From positions 366,979-430,978 of the forward strand of contig NZ_AUDK01000001.1 in the NCBI RefSeq assembly GCF_000425425.1: a stretch of 64,000 nucleotides of DNA, in the 5' to 3' direction. Made by a program: the position numbers and the translations under genes. The notes below the pieces were generated by a model. It made no database searches, was not told the origin of the DNA, and saw only the letters and a program-made list of their open reading frames with translations. Shown here in pieces: positions 42,721 through 52,003 of the stretch. Source of the DNA: Flavobacterium daejeonense DSM 17708. Lineage in GTDB: Bacteria > Bacteroidota > Bacteroidia > Flavobacteriales > Flavobacteriaceae. Within the stretch, counting starts at the first letter, position 1; every line of letters begins with the position of its first letter.

Positions 42721-43764
42721 ATGAAAGTAACAATAGACGGTCAAGAAATTGAAGTAGCACCGGGAACCACGATTCTGCAGGCTGCCCGTATGATAGGTGG
42801 AGAATCGGTTCCGCCAGCCATGTGCTATTATTCTAAACTGGAAAAAACGGGAGGTAAATGCCGTTGCTGCTTAGTAGAAGTTGCTAAAGGTAGTGATGCC
42901 GACCCAAGACCAATGCCAAAATTGATGGCATCCTGCGTAACAGGTTGTATGGATGGTATGGAAGTGAATAGTAAAAATTCGGAGCGTGTACGTGAAGCAC
43001 GTCAATCCGTAACGGAATTTTTATTAATCAATCACCCATTAGATTGTCCTATTTGTGATCAGGCAGGAGAATGTGATTTACAGGATTTGAGCTTTGAGCA
43101 CGGTAAATCAAAAACCCGTTTTATCGAAGAAAAAAGAACTTTTGAGCCGGAAGATATTGGTCCAAATATTCAATTGCACATGAACCGTTGTATTTTATGT
43201 CAACGTTGTGTTGCAGTTGCTGATCAGTTGACGGATAATCGTGTTCATGGAGTTTTGGATCGTGGAGATCATGCTAACATTTCAACTTGTATTTCTAAAG
43301 CAATTGACAACGAATTTTCAGGAAACATGATTGACGTATGTCCGGTTGGAGCTTTAACTGATAAAACCTTCCGTTTCAAATCCAGAGTTTGGTTTAATAA
43401 GCCTTACAACGCGCACAGAGATTGTGATAAATGTTGTGGAAAAACTACGGTTTGGATGTTTGGTGACGAAATTCAGAGAGTTACGGGTAGAAAAGATGTT
43501 TACCATGAAGTAGAAGAATTCATTTGTAACGAATGTCGTTTTGAACATAAAGATCCTGCTGACTGGGTAATTGAAGGACCAAGAAAATTTGACAAAGATT
43601 CGGTTATCAATCAAAACAATTATACCCGTGAAATGGAAACGGTTCATATCGCTACCGAAGAAGGAATTCTGAAAGGTAGAGAACAGGATCGTAAAAAGAT
43701 CAGTATGACGGCCATTCCGTTAGACCAAAAAGAGCAGGAAGAATTTAAAAATGGTAATCTATAA
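42721..43764 (+). CDS. nuoG: NADH-quinone oxidoreductase subunit G, short form
   Basis: 347 residues from the ATG at 42721; the upstream frame from 42655 lies in the spacer. It contains the N-terminal [2Fe-2S] domain ('CYYSKLEKTGGKCRCCLVEV'), a His-Cys region ('HPLDCPICDQAGECDLQD') and further 'CILCQRCVAVADQL', 'CPVGALTDK', 'CDKCCGKTT' and 'FICNECRFEHKDP' cysteines. The C-terminal molybdopterin-like domain of long NuoG (about 900 residues) is missing altogether and the protein ends normally 3 nt before nuoH, so this is a natural short form, known from several Bacteroidota, rather than a truncation. Confidence 0.92.
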   Translation: MKVTIDGQEIEVAPGTTILQAARMIGGESVPPAMCYYSKLEKTGGKCRCCLVEVAKGSDADPRPMPKLMASCVTGCMDGMEVNSKNSERVREARQSVTEFLLINHPLDCPICDQAGECDLQDLSFEHGKSKTRFIEEKRTFEPEDIGPNIQLHMNRCILCQRCVAVADQLTDNRVHGVLDRGDHANISTCISKAIDNEFSGNMIDVCPVGALTDKTFRFKSRVWFNKPYNAHRDCDKCCGKTTVWMFGDEIQRVTGRKDVYHEVEEFICNECRFEHKDPADWVIEGPRKFDKDSVINQNNYTREMETVHIATEEGILKGREQDRKKISMTAIPLDQKEQEEFKNGNL

Positions 43765-43767
43765 AAA

Positions 43768-44820
43768 ATGGACAGTACAATTATTATAGAAAAAAGTGTT
43801 ATCATTCTGGTAGTCTTCGCCATTACAATGGTTATGGCTATGTATTCTACACTTGCAGAACGTAAAATTGCTGCCTGGCTTCAAGACCGTATTGGTCCAA
43901 ACCGAGCCGGTAAGGGTGGAATTTTACAACCATTAGCGGATGGTTTAAAATTATTTTCAAAAGAAGAATTTGAACCGGATACTCCAAATAAATTTTTATT
44001 CTATGTAGGCCCTGCAATCGCGATGAGTACCGCCTTAATGACGAGTGCTGTAATTCCGTGGGGAGACCATTTTCATCTTTTTGGAAGAGATATTATTTTA
44101 CAGGTTTCAGATATTGACAATGCGATGTTATACATCTTTGCCATTCTTTCCATCGGAGTTTACGGTATCATGATTGGAGGATGGGCATCAAACAATAAAT
44201 TCTCTTTAATGGGAGCAGTTCGTGCGGGATCTCAAATGGTTTCTTATGAAATTGCGATGGGGTTATCCATCATTGCACTATTAATGATGACAGGTACTTT
44301 AAGTCTAAGAGAAATCAGTTTGCAACAAGAAGGTTTGCATTGGAATGTATTTTACCAACCGCTTTCTTTTTTAATCTTTTTGATTTGTTCTTTTGCTGAA
44401 ACTAACAGAACTCCTTTTGACTTAGCGGAATGTGAAAGTGAATTAATTGGAGGTTATCACACTGAATATTCTTCGATGAAAATGGGATTCTACTTATTTG
44501 CTGAATATGCAAGTATGTTTATCTCATCAACTATTTTGGCTGTTCTATTCTTTGGAGGATACAATTATCCTGGAATAAGCTGGGCAGTTGAAAACTGGGG
44601 AGTAAATATTGCTAATATTATTGGAATTGCCATTTTATTTGCAAAAATCTGTTTCTTCATATTCTTTTATATGTGGGTACGATGGACAATCCCAAGATTC
44701 AGATACGATCAATTGATGCATTTGGGATGGAGAATATTAATTCCGCTATCTATTTTGAATATCATGATTACGGGAATTGTAATTTTAAGACACGAATTAC
44801 TAGCATTCTTAGGATTTTAA
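43768..44820 (+). CDS. nuoH: NADH-quinone oxidoreductase subunit H
   Basis: 350 residues with about eight membrane helices. Recognisable motifs: 'LAERKIAAWLQDRIGPNRAG' and 'LADGLKLFSKEEFEPDT', then 'RAGSQMVSYEIAMGLSIIA' and 'CSFAETNRTPFDLAECESEL', with the conserved Glu and Arg residues of the quinone tunnel. It ends 'WRILIPLSILNIMITGIVIL'. Connects membrane and peripheral arms. A 126-nt gap with an interspersed repeat separates it from nuoI. Confidence 0.96.
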   Translation: MDSTIIIEKSVIILVVFAITMVMAMYSTLAERKIAAWLQDRIGPNRAGKGGILQPLADGLKLFSKEEFEPDTPNKFLFYVGPAIAMSTALMTSAVIPWGDHFHLFGRDIILQVSDIDNAMLYIFAILSIGVYGIMIGGWASNNKFSLMGAVRAGSQMVSYEIAMGLSIIALLMMTGTLSLREISLQQEGLHWNVFYQPLSFLIFLICSFAETNRTPFDLAECESELIGGYHTEYSSMKMGFYLFAEYASMFISSTILAVLFFGGYNYPGISWAVENWGVNIANIIGIAILFAKICFFIFFYMWVRWTIPRFRYDQLMHLGWRILIPLSILNIMITGIVILRHELLAFLGF

Positions 44821-44839
44821 TTAAGCAAAGAGAAGTATT

Positions 44840-44929
44840 AGCACTGTCCCGATAGTTATCGGGAGAAGCGGCATCCTTTTATGAAGCGATAGCGAAATAA
44901 AAGATAAAGCGGAAAGCAGGAAAAGCTTC
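44840..44929 (+). repeat. Interspersed intergenic repeat, copy 3, within the nuo operon
   Basis: The nuoH-nuoI spacer holds AGCACTGTCCCGATAG, a perfect hairpin TCCCGATAGTTATCGGGA (44847-44864), then GAAGCGGCATCCTTTTATG, a 20-nt variable part and AAAGCGGAAAGCAGGAAAAG with CTTC. Blocks match the copies at 7406-7482 and 16635-16711. As it lies inside an operon, it is transcribed in the nuo mRNA. Confidence 0.8.
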
Positions 44930-44946
44930 AAATAAAAATAAAAAAG

Positions 44947-45492
44947 ATGTCAATAGAAACCATATCCTTATCGGGAAGAAAAATGCAAGTCTCTAATAAA
45001 GAGATGAGCTTTTTAGAGCGTTTATATCTTGTTGCGATTGTAAAAGGATTAATTATTACACTAAAACACTTGTTTTCGAGAAAAGTGACAATTCAGTATC
45101 CGGAACAGGTCAGAACCAGAAGCACGGTGTATCGTGGTCAACACATGCTGAAACGTGACGAACAAGGTCGTGAAAACTGTACAGCCTGCGGCTTATGTGC
45201 TTTGTCTTGTCCTGCAGAAGCCATCACAATGAAAGCGGCTGAGCGTAAACCAAACGAAAAACATTTGTATCGTGAGGAAAAATATGCCGAAATATATGAG
45301 ATTAATATGTTACGTTGTATTTTTTGCGGACTTTGTGAGGAAGCCTGTCCTAAAGATGCGATTTATTTGACTACTTCAAAAGTATTAGTTCCGTCAAGCT
45401 ATGAGCGTGAAGATTTTATTTTTGGAAAAGACAAATTGGTGATGCCTTTAGAAATGGCCATCAAAAATACTCAACTTAAAAATGCTAACTAA
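44947..45492 (+). CDS. nuoI: NADH-quinone oxidoreductase subunit I
   Basis: 181 residues with two ferredoxin-type [4Fe-4S] motifs: 'CTACGLCALSCPAEAI' and 'CIFCGLCEEACPKDAI'. An N-terminal amphipathic segment ('MSFLERLYLVAIVKGLIITL') docks it on the membrane. It carries electrons towards nuoB. Its stop is directly followed by the nuoJ ATG. Confidence 0.95.
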   Translation: MSIETISLSGRKMQVSNKEMSFLERLYLVAIVKGLIITLKHLFSRKVTIQYPEQVRTRSTVYRGQHMLKRDEQGRENCTACGLCALSCPAEAITMKAAERKPNEKHLYREEKYAEIYEINMLRCIFCGLCEEACPKDAIYLTTSKVLVPSSYEREDFIFGKDKLVMPLEMAIKNTQLKNAN

Positions 45493-46032
45493 ATGATACA
45501 TATTCCTGATTTTGCACACGCAACTACTATACAAATTATATTTTGTGTTTTAGCATTTATCACGGTAATTACCGCTTTTTTAGCCATTTTTAGCAGAAAT
45601 CCTATCCATAGTGCCTTATATCTGGTGATTTGTTTCTTTACCATTGCCGGACATTATTTATTATTAAATGCACAGTTTTTGGCTATTGTTCATATCATCG
45701 TCTATTCGGGGGCGATAATGATTTTGTTCCTGTTTACGATTATGTTAATGAATTTGAATAAACAAAATGAAGTCCATAAACCACGAATTACCCGTTTAGG
45801 AGCGATTGTTTCGTTTTGTTTAATCTGCATCGTATTGATTTTAGTATTTATCAATTCGAAACCAATTGAAGGAGAATATATTGCTACGGGAGAAGATTAT
45901 CAGTCTATAAAAGTTTTAGGACACGTATTATTGAACGAATACATGGTTCCTTTTGAATTTGCTTCTATCCTGCTATTAGTAGCGATGATTGGAGTGGTAT
46001 TATTGTCTAAAAAAGAAAAAACGGAGAAATAA
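45493..46032 (+). CDS. nuoJ: NADH-quinone oxidoreductase subunit J
   Basis: 179 residues, five membrane helices ('[20 protein letters not shown]', '[20 protein letters not shown]', '[20 protein letters not shown]'). The '[12 protein letters not shown]' helix with its pi-bulge region is typical. It starts on the base after the nuoI stop and ends 1 nt before nuoK. Confidence 0.93.
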   Translation: MIHIPDFAHATTIQIIFCVLAFITVITAFLAIFSRNPIHSALYLVICFFTIAGHYLLLNAQFLAIVHIIVYSGAIMILFLFTIMLMNLNKQNEVHKPRITRLGAIVSFCLICIVLILVFINSKPIEGEYIATGEDYQSIKVLGHVLLNEYMVPFEFASILLLVAMIGVVLLSKKEKTEK

Positions 46033-46033
46033 A

Positions 46034-46354
46034 ATGACTAATATTTTAAATGAAATAGGCATTGAGAATTATATCTTCCTTTCTGTAATACTTTTTTGTA
46101 TTGGAGTATTTGGAGTATTGTACAGACGAAATGCTATCATCGTATTTATGTCGATTGAAATCATGTTGAATGCGGTAAACCTTTTGTTTGTGGCTTTTTC
46201 AACTTATCACCAGGATGCACAAGGTCAGGTTTTTGTGTTTTTCTCAATGGCAGTTGCCGCTGCTGAAGTTGCAGTAGGTTTAGCTATTTTGGTTTCAATT
46301 TTTAGAAATTTAGGTTCGATTGATATTAATAATTTAAAAAACTTAAAAGGATAA
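46034..46354 (+). CDS. nuoK: NADH-quinone oxidoreductase subunit K
   Basis: 106 residues, three membrane helices. The start is the ATG at 46034; a longer frame from 45989 overlaps nuoJ. Conserved glutamates in '[17 protein letters not shown]' and '[16 protein letters not shown]' mark the proton-path residues. MrpC-like antiporter-related subunit, followed after 6 nt by nuoL. Confidence 0.95.
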   Translation: MTNILNEIGIENYIFLSVILFCIGVFGVLYRRNAIIVFMSIEIMLNAVNLLFVAFSTYHQDAQGQVFVFFSMAVAAAEVAVGLAILVSIFRNLGSIDINNLKNLKG

Positions 46355-46360
46355 ACGATA

Positions 46361-48244
46361 ATGAATACGAATTTAGCTTTACTCTTATTATTAGCTCCTC
46401 TTTTAGGATTTTTATTTAATATTTTCTTTGGAAAAAATATCGGAAAAACAGCTTCAGGCGTTGTTGGAACACTTACTGTTGCGGTCTCTTTTATAGCTAC
46501 ACTTGTTTTTTTTCTGCAAATCAACGAAACCAAAGAAGCCGTTGAAATTGATTTATTCAACTGGATGCGCACCAATAATTTCCGTGTAAATTTTGGGTTG
46601 CTTTTAGATCAGTTATCTATTTTATGGTTGCTTTTTGTAACCGGAATTGGATCTTTGATTCACCTCTACTCTATCAGCTATATGCACGATGATGAGAATA
46701 TGCACAAGTTTTTTGCCTATTTGAATTTGTTCGTTTTCTTCATGATTACTTTGGTTATCGGAAGCAACTTATTGGTTTTATTCATCGGTTGGGAAGGTGT
46801 AGGACTTTGTTCTTATTTACTTATCGGATTTTGGCATAAAAACCAGGAGTATAACGATGCAGCAAAAAAAGCTTTCATCATGAACCGTATTGGGGATTTA
46901 GGATTATTGATTGGTATTTTTATCATCGGGTCTTTGTTTTCCACTTTAGATTATACAACGTTAAAAACAGCGATTGCTTCATCAAGTAATTTAGATTTGT
47001 CAATGATTTCTTTGGCTGCTTTTGCATTGTTTATTGGAGCTTGTGGTAAATCAGCGCAAATTCCTTTATATACCTGGTTACCGGATGCGATGGCTGGACC
47101 AACACCGGTTTCGGCATTGATTCACGCGGCCACAATGGTTACCGCTGGTATTTTCATGATTACCAGATTGAATTTTGTTTTCGACCTAGCTCCTGAAATT
47201 CAAAATATCATTGCCATTATTGGTGCCGTAACTTCATTGGTAGCGGCTACGATTGCTTTGGTTCAAACCGATATCAAAAAAGTATTGGCTTATTCTACCG
47301 TTTCCCAATTAGGGTTAATGTTTTTAGCCTTAGGATTTGGAGCTTATGAAGTTGCCGTTTTTCACGTAATCACACACGCTTTCTTCAAAGCTTGCTTGTT
47401 CTTAGGTTCAGGTTCGGTAATTCATGCTTTGCATGGCGAACAAGATATGCGCAGAATGGGTGGATTGAAAAAAGTAATGGGAATCACCTTTATTACTTTC
47501 TTAATTTCATCGTTGGCTATTTCAGGAATTCCTCCGTTTTCAGGATTCTTTTCTAAAGATGAAATCTTGATGACTGCCTTTCAACACAATGTAGTTCTTT
47601 GGGGTATTGCTTCCTTAGCTTCGTTAATGACTGCTTTTTATATGTTCCGTTTGTTATATTTAACTTTCTACAAAGATTTCAGAGGAACTGAGCACCAAAA
47701 AAGTCACTTACACGAAAGTCCGTCTTTAATTACTTTTCCATTAATTGTATTAGCTATTTTGGCTGCAGTTGGAGGTTTGATTAGTTTGCCTACTAATAGT
47801 TGGTTAAATGGATATTTGGCTCCATTATTTTCAAAAGAAGTACACGAAGCACATCATTTTGGCACACAGGAATACACTTTGATGGCGATTGCCGTTATTG
47901 GCGGATTAGTTGGAATTGGAATTGCCTTTGCAAAATACATCAAACAAAATCAGATTCCGGCGGAAGACGCTGAAATTACAGGAATTGCTAAAGTATTGTA
48001 TAACAAATATTATGTAGATGAAATTTACGACGCAATCTTTGTAAATTCAATCAATGCGTTATCAAGATTCTTTAGAGATTATATCGAAACTGCCTTATCT
48101 GCATTTGTATTTGGATTAGGAAAAGTAACCAATGAAATAAGTTATCAAGGAAAAAAATTACAAACCGGAAGTATTGGATTCTACCTGTTTGTATTTGTTC
48201 TGGGACTTTGCAGTATCGTAACTTATTTATTTTTAGCTCAATAA
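46361..48244 (+). CDS. nuoL: NADH-quinone oxidoreductase subunit L
   Basis: 627 residues, about sixteen membrane helices, the most distal antiporter-like subunit. Core motifs: 'GWEGVGLCSYLLIGFWHKN' with the essential Glu, 'ACGKSAQIPLYTWLPDAMAG', 'PVSALIHAATMVTAGIFMI', 'LVQTDIKKVLAYSTVSQLGL' and 'HVITHAFFKACLFLGSGSVI'. The lateral C-terminal helix segment is present. Proton-pumping subunit; 9 nt before nuoM. Confidence 0.96.
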   Translation: MNTNLALLLLLAPLLGFLFNIFFGKNIGKTASGVVGTLTVAVSFIATLVFFLQINETKEAVEIDLFNWMRTNNFRVNFGLLLDQLSILWLLFVTGIGSLIHLYSISYMHDDENMHKFFAYLNLFVFFMITLVIGSNLLVLFIGWEGVGLCSYLLIGFWHKNQEYNDAAKKAFIMNRIGDLGLLIGIFIIGSLFSTLDYTTLKTAIASSSNLDLSMISLAAFALFIGACGKSAQIPLYTWLPDAMAGPTPVSALIHAATMVTAGIFMITRLNFVFDLAPEIQNIIAIIGAVTSLVAATIALVQTDIKKVLAYSTVSQLGLMFLALGFGAYEVAVFHVITHAFFKACLFLGSGSVIHALHGEQDMRRMGGLKKVMGITFITFLISSLAISGIPPFSGFFSKDEILMTAFQHNVVLWGIASLASLMTAFYMFRLLYLTFYKDFRGTEHQKSHLHESPSLITFPLIVLAILAAVGGLISLPTNSWLNGYLAPLFSKEVHEAHHFGTQEYTLMAIAVIGGLVGIGIAFAKYIKQNQIPAEDAEITGIAKVLYNKYYVDEIYDAIFVNSINALSRFFRDYIETALSAFVFGLGKVTNEISYQGKKLQTGSIGFYLFVFVLGLCSIVTYLFLAQ

Positions 48245-48253
48245 TTTTATATC

Positions 48254-49696
48254 ATGAACGTATCACTACTATTAATTATACTTCTTGTTGGCGCATTTGC
48301 TACTTACTTTGCCGGCGATAAACTGGCTTCCAGAGTGGCGCTATTATTCAGCTTAGTAGCTTTTGGTATATCAATTGCGTTATTGAATGCTTATAATGCC
48401 GGAGCAAATATTAATTTCTTCAAATTTTGGATTAATAAACCGGCCATCTCTTATTCATTAACAGCTGATGGATTGTCGTTAATCATGTTATTATTGACTA
48501 CGGCTTTAACTCCTTTGATTATCTATTCTTCTTTTGGAAATGAATATAAAAATGCAAAATCTTTTTATGCTTTGATTTTATTCATGTCATTTGCAATGGC
48601 AGGAACGTTCTTAGCTTCTGACGGACTTTTGTATTATATTTTCTGGGAATTATCTTTAATCCCAATTTACTTTATTGCTTTAATTTGGGGAAATGGAGAT
48701 ACAGAAGAGCGCAAAAAAGCGGTTGTTAAATTCTTTATTTACACCCTTGCCGGTTCTCTTTTTATGCTAATTGCTTTTGTGTATTTGTACCAAAAAGCAG
48801 GTAGCTTCTTAATTGCTGATTTATACAACGTAAAATTAAGCAGAGTGGAACAATTCTGGATTTTCTGGGCTTTCTTCCTGGCTTATGCGATTAAAATTCC
48901 AATTATTCCTTTCCATACCTGGCAGGCTAAAGTATATCAAAAAGCACCAACGGTGGGAACGATGTTACTCTCTGGTATTATGCTAAAAATGGGATTATAC
49001 AGTGTTTTACGTTGGCAGATTCCTATCACGCCGATTGCTTCAAAAACCTATTTACCTATTTTAATCGGTTTTGGAATTGCCGGAGTTATTTATGGTTCGA
49101 TTGTGGCTTTACGCCAAAAAGACTTAAAGAAACTTTTGGCTTATTCTTCCTTAGCTCACGTTGGTTTAATTGCTGCCGGATGTTACTCCCTAAATTCAGA
49201 CGGTTTACGCGGAGCGGTTTTACAAATGTTAGCGCACGGATTTGTAGTAGTCGGATTGTTCTTTGCTGCTGAAATCATTTACAGAAGATTTGAAACAAGA
49301 ACCATTGCCGATATGGGCGGAATTCGTACTCAGGCTCCAAAATTTGCTTCATTATTCATGATTTTAGTTTTGGCTTCTGTAGCATTGCCTACGACTTTTA
49401 ACTTTGTTGGTGAGTTTACAGTATTGTACAGTTTGGCTCAAATCAACTTATGGTTTGCTCTTTTAGGAGGAACAACGATCATTTTAAGTGCTTATTATAT
49501 GCTAAAAATGTACCAACAGGTTATGCTTGGTGAAACTAACACTAAAGTATTTGCCGATGTAACGTTGCATGAAACTTTAGTATTGGTCATTATCGTTGCG
49601 GTTATTTTTATTTTTGGTTTGTATCCACGACCTATCAATGAATTAATTACCCCTGCTTTGGATCAAATTGTGAGAACATTGTATAAAATTCAATAA
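48254..49696 (+). CDS. nuoM: NADH-quinone oxidoreductase subunit M
   Basis: 480 residues, antiporter-like. 'FWELSLIPIYFIALIWGNG' carries the essential Glu; 'IKIPIIPFHTWQAKVYQKAP' and 'GTMLLSGIMLKMGLYSVLRW' follow, then 'LRQKDLKKLLAYSSLAHVGL' and 'QMLAHGFVVVGLFFAAEIIY'. Proton-pumping subunit, 53 nt before nuoN. Confidence 0.96.
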   Translation: MNVSLLLIILLVGAFATYFAGDKLASRVALLFSLVAFGISIALLNAYNAGANINFFKFWINKPAISYSLTADGLSLIMLLLTTALTPLIIYSSFGNEYKNAKSFYALILFMSFAMAGTFLASDGLLYYIFWELSLIPIYFIALIWGNGDTEERKKAVVKFFIYTLAGSLFMLIAFVYLYQKAGSFLIADLYNVKLSRVEQFWIFWAFFLAYAIKIPIIPFHTWQAKVYQKAPTVGTMLLSGIMLKMGLYSVLRWQIPITPIASKTYLPILIGFGIAGVIYGSIVALRQKDLKKLLAYSSLAHVGLIAAGCYSLNSDGLRGAVLQMLAHGFVVVGLFFAAEIIYRRFETRTIADMGGIRTQAPKFASLFMILVLASVALPTTFNFVGEFTVLYSLAQINLWFALLGGTTIILSAYYMLKMYQQVMLGETNTKVFADVTLHETLVLVIIVAVIFIFGLYPRPINELITPALDQIVRTLYKIQ

Positions 49697-49749
49697 TCAA
49701 AACTGACTATTTTAATATCAGGTACTTATCCTGAATCACGATAAAAAAT

Positions 49750-51120
49750 ATGAATACATTAATAGCAATAATAGGATTAGGTGTTTTATGCCTTTTATTT
49801 GAAATTTTCGATGCCCGAAAAGCAATTATTCCAATAGCCGTTATTGGATTATTAGCCATTCTTGGACTGGACATATCCGAATACAATGCTGCTCCTGCTT
49901 TCTACTACAACAACATGATTGTTGTGGGCAAATATTCAACTACTTTTTCAGCATTATTTATCATCCTTACAATCTTTTTGGTGAGTTTAGGTCATAAATT
50001 TTACGAAAATCGTCCGACAAAACTTTCTGATTTTATTGCCATTAAAATATTTCTATTAGCCGGAGCGGTTGCGATGGTTTCTTTTGGAAATTTAGCGATG
50101 TTCTTTTTAGGAATTGAAGTATTATCTATTGCGCTTTATGTTTTGGCTTCGAGCAATCGTACCAGCATCAAAAGTAACGAAGCCGGTTTGAAATATTTCC
50201 TAATGGGTTCGTTTGCATCCGGAATTATTCTTTTCGGAATTTGTTTAATTTACGGTGCCATGGGAACTTTTGATATTACTGAAATCAGTGAATTATCCCG
50301 TTCAGCTGAATTGCCAATTTGGTTCCCTATTGGAATTGTGCTGCTTTTCATTGGAATGTTATTCAAAATTGCTGCTGTTCCTTTCCATTTCTGGGCTCCT
50401 GATGTTTATGAAGGTTCGCCTTCTTTAACAACTGCTTTGATGAGTACTTTGGCAAAAGTGGTTGCCATCGCAACTTTGTACAAATTAGTCAAAACAATGA
50501 ATGCTGATATTTCTCCATCTTTCCAGTTGGTAATTGTAATTGTATCAATTGCTTCGATGACCGTTGGAAATATCATGGCACTTCGTCAGATAAATGTAAA
50601 ACGTATGTTGGCTTTCTCAGGAATCTCGCATGCCGGATTTATGTTGATGACTTTATTGAGTACTGCTAAATCTTCAGGAACTTTATTGTACTACACTTCT
50701 GCTTACGCATTGGCCGGAATTGCTGCCTTTAGCGTAATCCTGTATGTGTGCAAAACCAGAGAAAATGAAGACATCACAAACTTTCATGGTTTAGGGAAAA
50801 ACAATCCTTTGATGGCGGCTGTTTTAACGGCTTCCTTACTTTCAATGGCCGGAATTCCTATATTCGGAGGTTTCTTCGCTAAGTTGTTCTTATTCACACA
50901 AACGATTCAGGCTGGTTTCATCGCTTTGGTTATTGTTGCGGTAATCAACTCAATCATCAGTGTGGGCTACTATTTTAAATTGATTTTGGCCATGTACACC
51001 AAAGAACCTAACGAGGCTAAAATTCCAGCTTCCAAAGTGTATTTGGCTGTTGCCATAATTGCTATTGCACTCAATATTGCAATGGGATTATGTCCTTCTT
51101 TTGTGTTGGATTTATTATAA
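49750..51120 (+). CDS. nuoN: NADH-quinone oxidoreductase subunit N
   Basis: 456 residues, antiporter-like. 'FFLGIEVLSIALYVLASSNR' has the essential Glu; 'FKIAAVPFHFWAPDVYEGSP' and 'LMSTLAKVVAIATLYKLVK' follow, then 'NVKRMLAFSGISHAGFMLMT' and 'GGFFAKLFLF'. It is the last nuo gene, closed by a terminator about 22 nt downstream. With it the operon is complete (nuoA to nuoN in canonical order). Confidence 0.96.
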   Translation: MNTLIAIIGLGVLCLLFEIFDARKAIIPIAVIGLLAILGLDISEYNAAPAFYYNNMIVVGKYSTTFSALFIILTIFLVSLGHKFYENRPTKLSDFIAIKIFLLAGAVAMVSFGNLAMFFLGIEVLSIALYVLASSNRTSIKSNEAGLKYFLMGSFASGIILFGICLIYGAMGTFDITEISELSRSAELPIWFPIGIVLLFIGMLFKIAAVPFHFWAPDVYEGSPSLTTALMSTLAKVVAIATLYKLVKTMNADISPSFQLVIVIVSIASMTVGNIMALRQINVKRMLAFSGISHAGFMLMTLLSTAKSSGTLLYYTSAYALAGIAAFSVILYVCKTRENEDITNFHGLGKNNPLMAAVLTASLLSMAGIPIFGGFFAKLFLFTQTIQAGFIALVIVAVINSIISVGYYFKLILAMYTKEPNEAKIPASKVYLAVAIIAIALNIAMGLCPSFVLDLL

Positions 51121-51142
51121 TCTTATCTGAAATAAAAACAGT

Positions 51143-51180
51143 AAAACCATCAGGATTCGTCTTGACGGTTTTTTCTTTTT
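51143..51180 (+). terminator. Terminator of the nuo operon
   Basis: AAAACCATCA (51143-51152) pairs with TGACGGTTTT (51163-51172) with one mismatch, loop of 10 nt, followed by TTTTCTTTTT. Confidence 0.75.
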
Positions 51181-51276
51181 ACAAAGTATCCAACCAAAGC
51201 AACTCTTAATAAAAACATAACACCCAAACATTTACAACTATTTTTCAATACATTTGTATATACAAATAAATAAAAG

Positions 51277-51993
51277 ATGGAAAATAAACTTAAAATACAA
51301 ATCTGGTCGGATATTATGTGTCCGTTTTGTTATATCGGAAAAAGACGTTTAGAAAATGCGATTAATCAGTTTGTTCATCAGGATGCCATCGAAATTGAAT
51401 GGAAAAGCTTTCAACTGGATCCTAATTTTATTGCCTCTGAAGATGATAATTTAGCCGAACATCTTGCTGAGAAATATCGAAAAGATCAGGAATGGGCCCT
51501 AGAATCCTTAAAAAATACTGCGGAAACAGCCGCCAATTCGGGTTTGGAATTTCATTTTGAAAAAGTCATCATGGCTAACTCGTTTAATGCGCATCGCCTG
51601 TTGCATTTAGCTAAACAACAGCAACTAGGATCAGAACTAAAAGAATTATTATTCAAAGCCTATTTTACCGATGGTAAAGATGTAAACAATACCGAAACAC
51701 TAAAAAAACTGGCAATTAAAGCCGGATTAGAAGCTGAAACTATCGATAGTGTACTCACAACTGATGCATTTGCTAAAGAAGTACAGCAAGATATTTTGAG
51801 AGCCCAGCAAATAGGTGTTCAGGGCGTTCCCTTTTTCGTATTTGATAATAAATATGCTGTTTCGGGTGCGCAATACGAACAAACCTTTTTAAATGTTCTT
51901 GAAAAAGTTTGGGAAGAAGGTCAATTTCAATCAAAAATTACTATCTTGAATTCCTCAGAATCGAACAGCTGTAATGTGGAAGGCTGTGACTAA
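51277..51993 (+). CDS. DsbA-family (FrnE-like) thiol oxidoreductase
   Basis: 238 residues. The thioredoxin-fold active site is 'QIWSDIMCPFCYIGKRRLE' (CPFC, residues about 15-18), and the helical insertion and end are FrnE-like: 'WKSFQLDPN', 'ANSFNAHRLLHLAKQQ', 'AFAKEVQQDILRAQQIGVQG' then 'VPFFVFDNKYAVSGAQ' with the cis-Pro. No signal peptide is present, so it acts in the cytoplasm, unlike classical DsbA. A TACATTTG element lies at 51249-51256. It is followed by an oxidoreductase gene 10 nt later. Confidence 0.9.
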   Translation: MENKLKIQIWSDIMCPFCYIGKRRLENAINQFVHQDAIEIEWKSFQLDPNFIASEDDNLAEHLAEKYRKDQEWALESLKNTAETAANSGLEFHFEKVIMANSFNAHRLLHLAKQQQLGSELKELLFKAYFTDGKDVNNTETLKKLAIKAGLEAETIDSVLTTDAFAKEVQQDILRAQQIGVQGVPFFVFDNKYAVSGAQYEQTFLNVLEKVWEEGQFQSKITILNSSESNSCNVEGCD

Positions 51994-52003
51994 ATTGAAC
52001 AAG

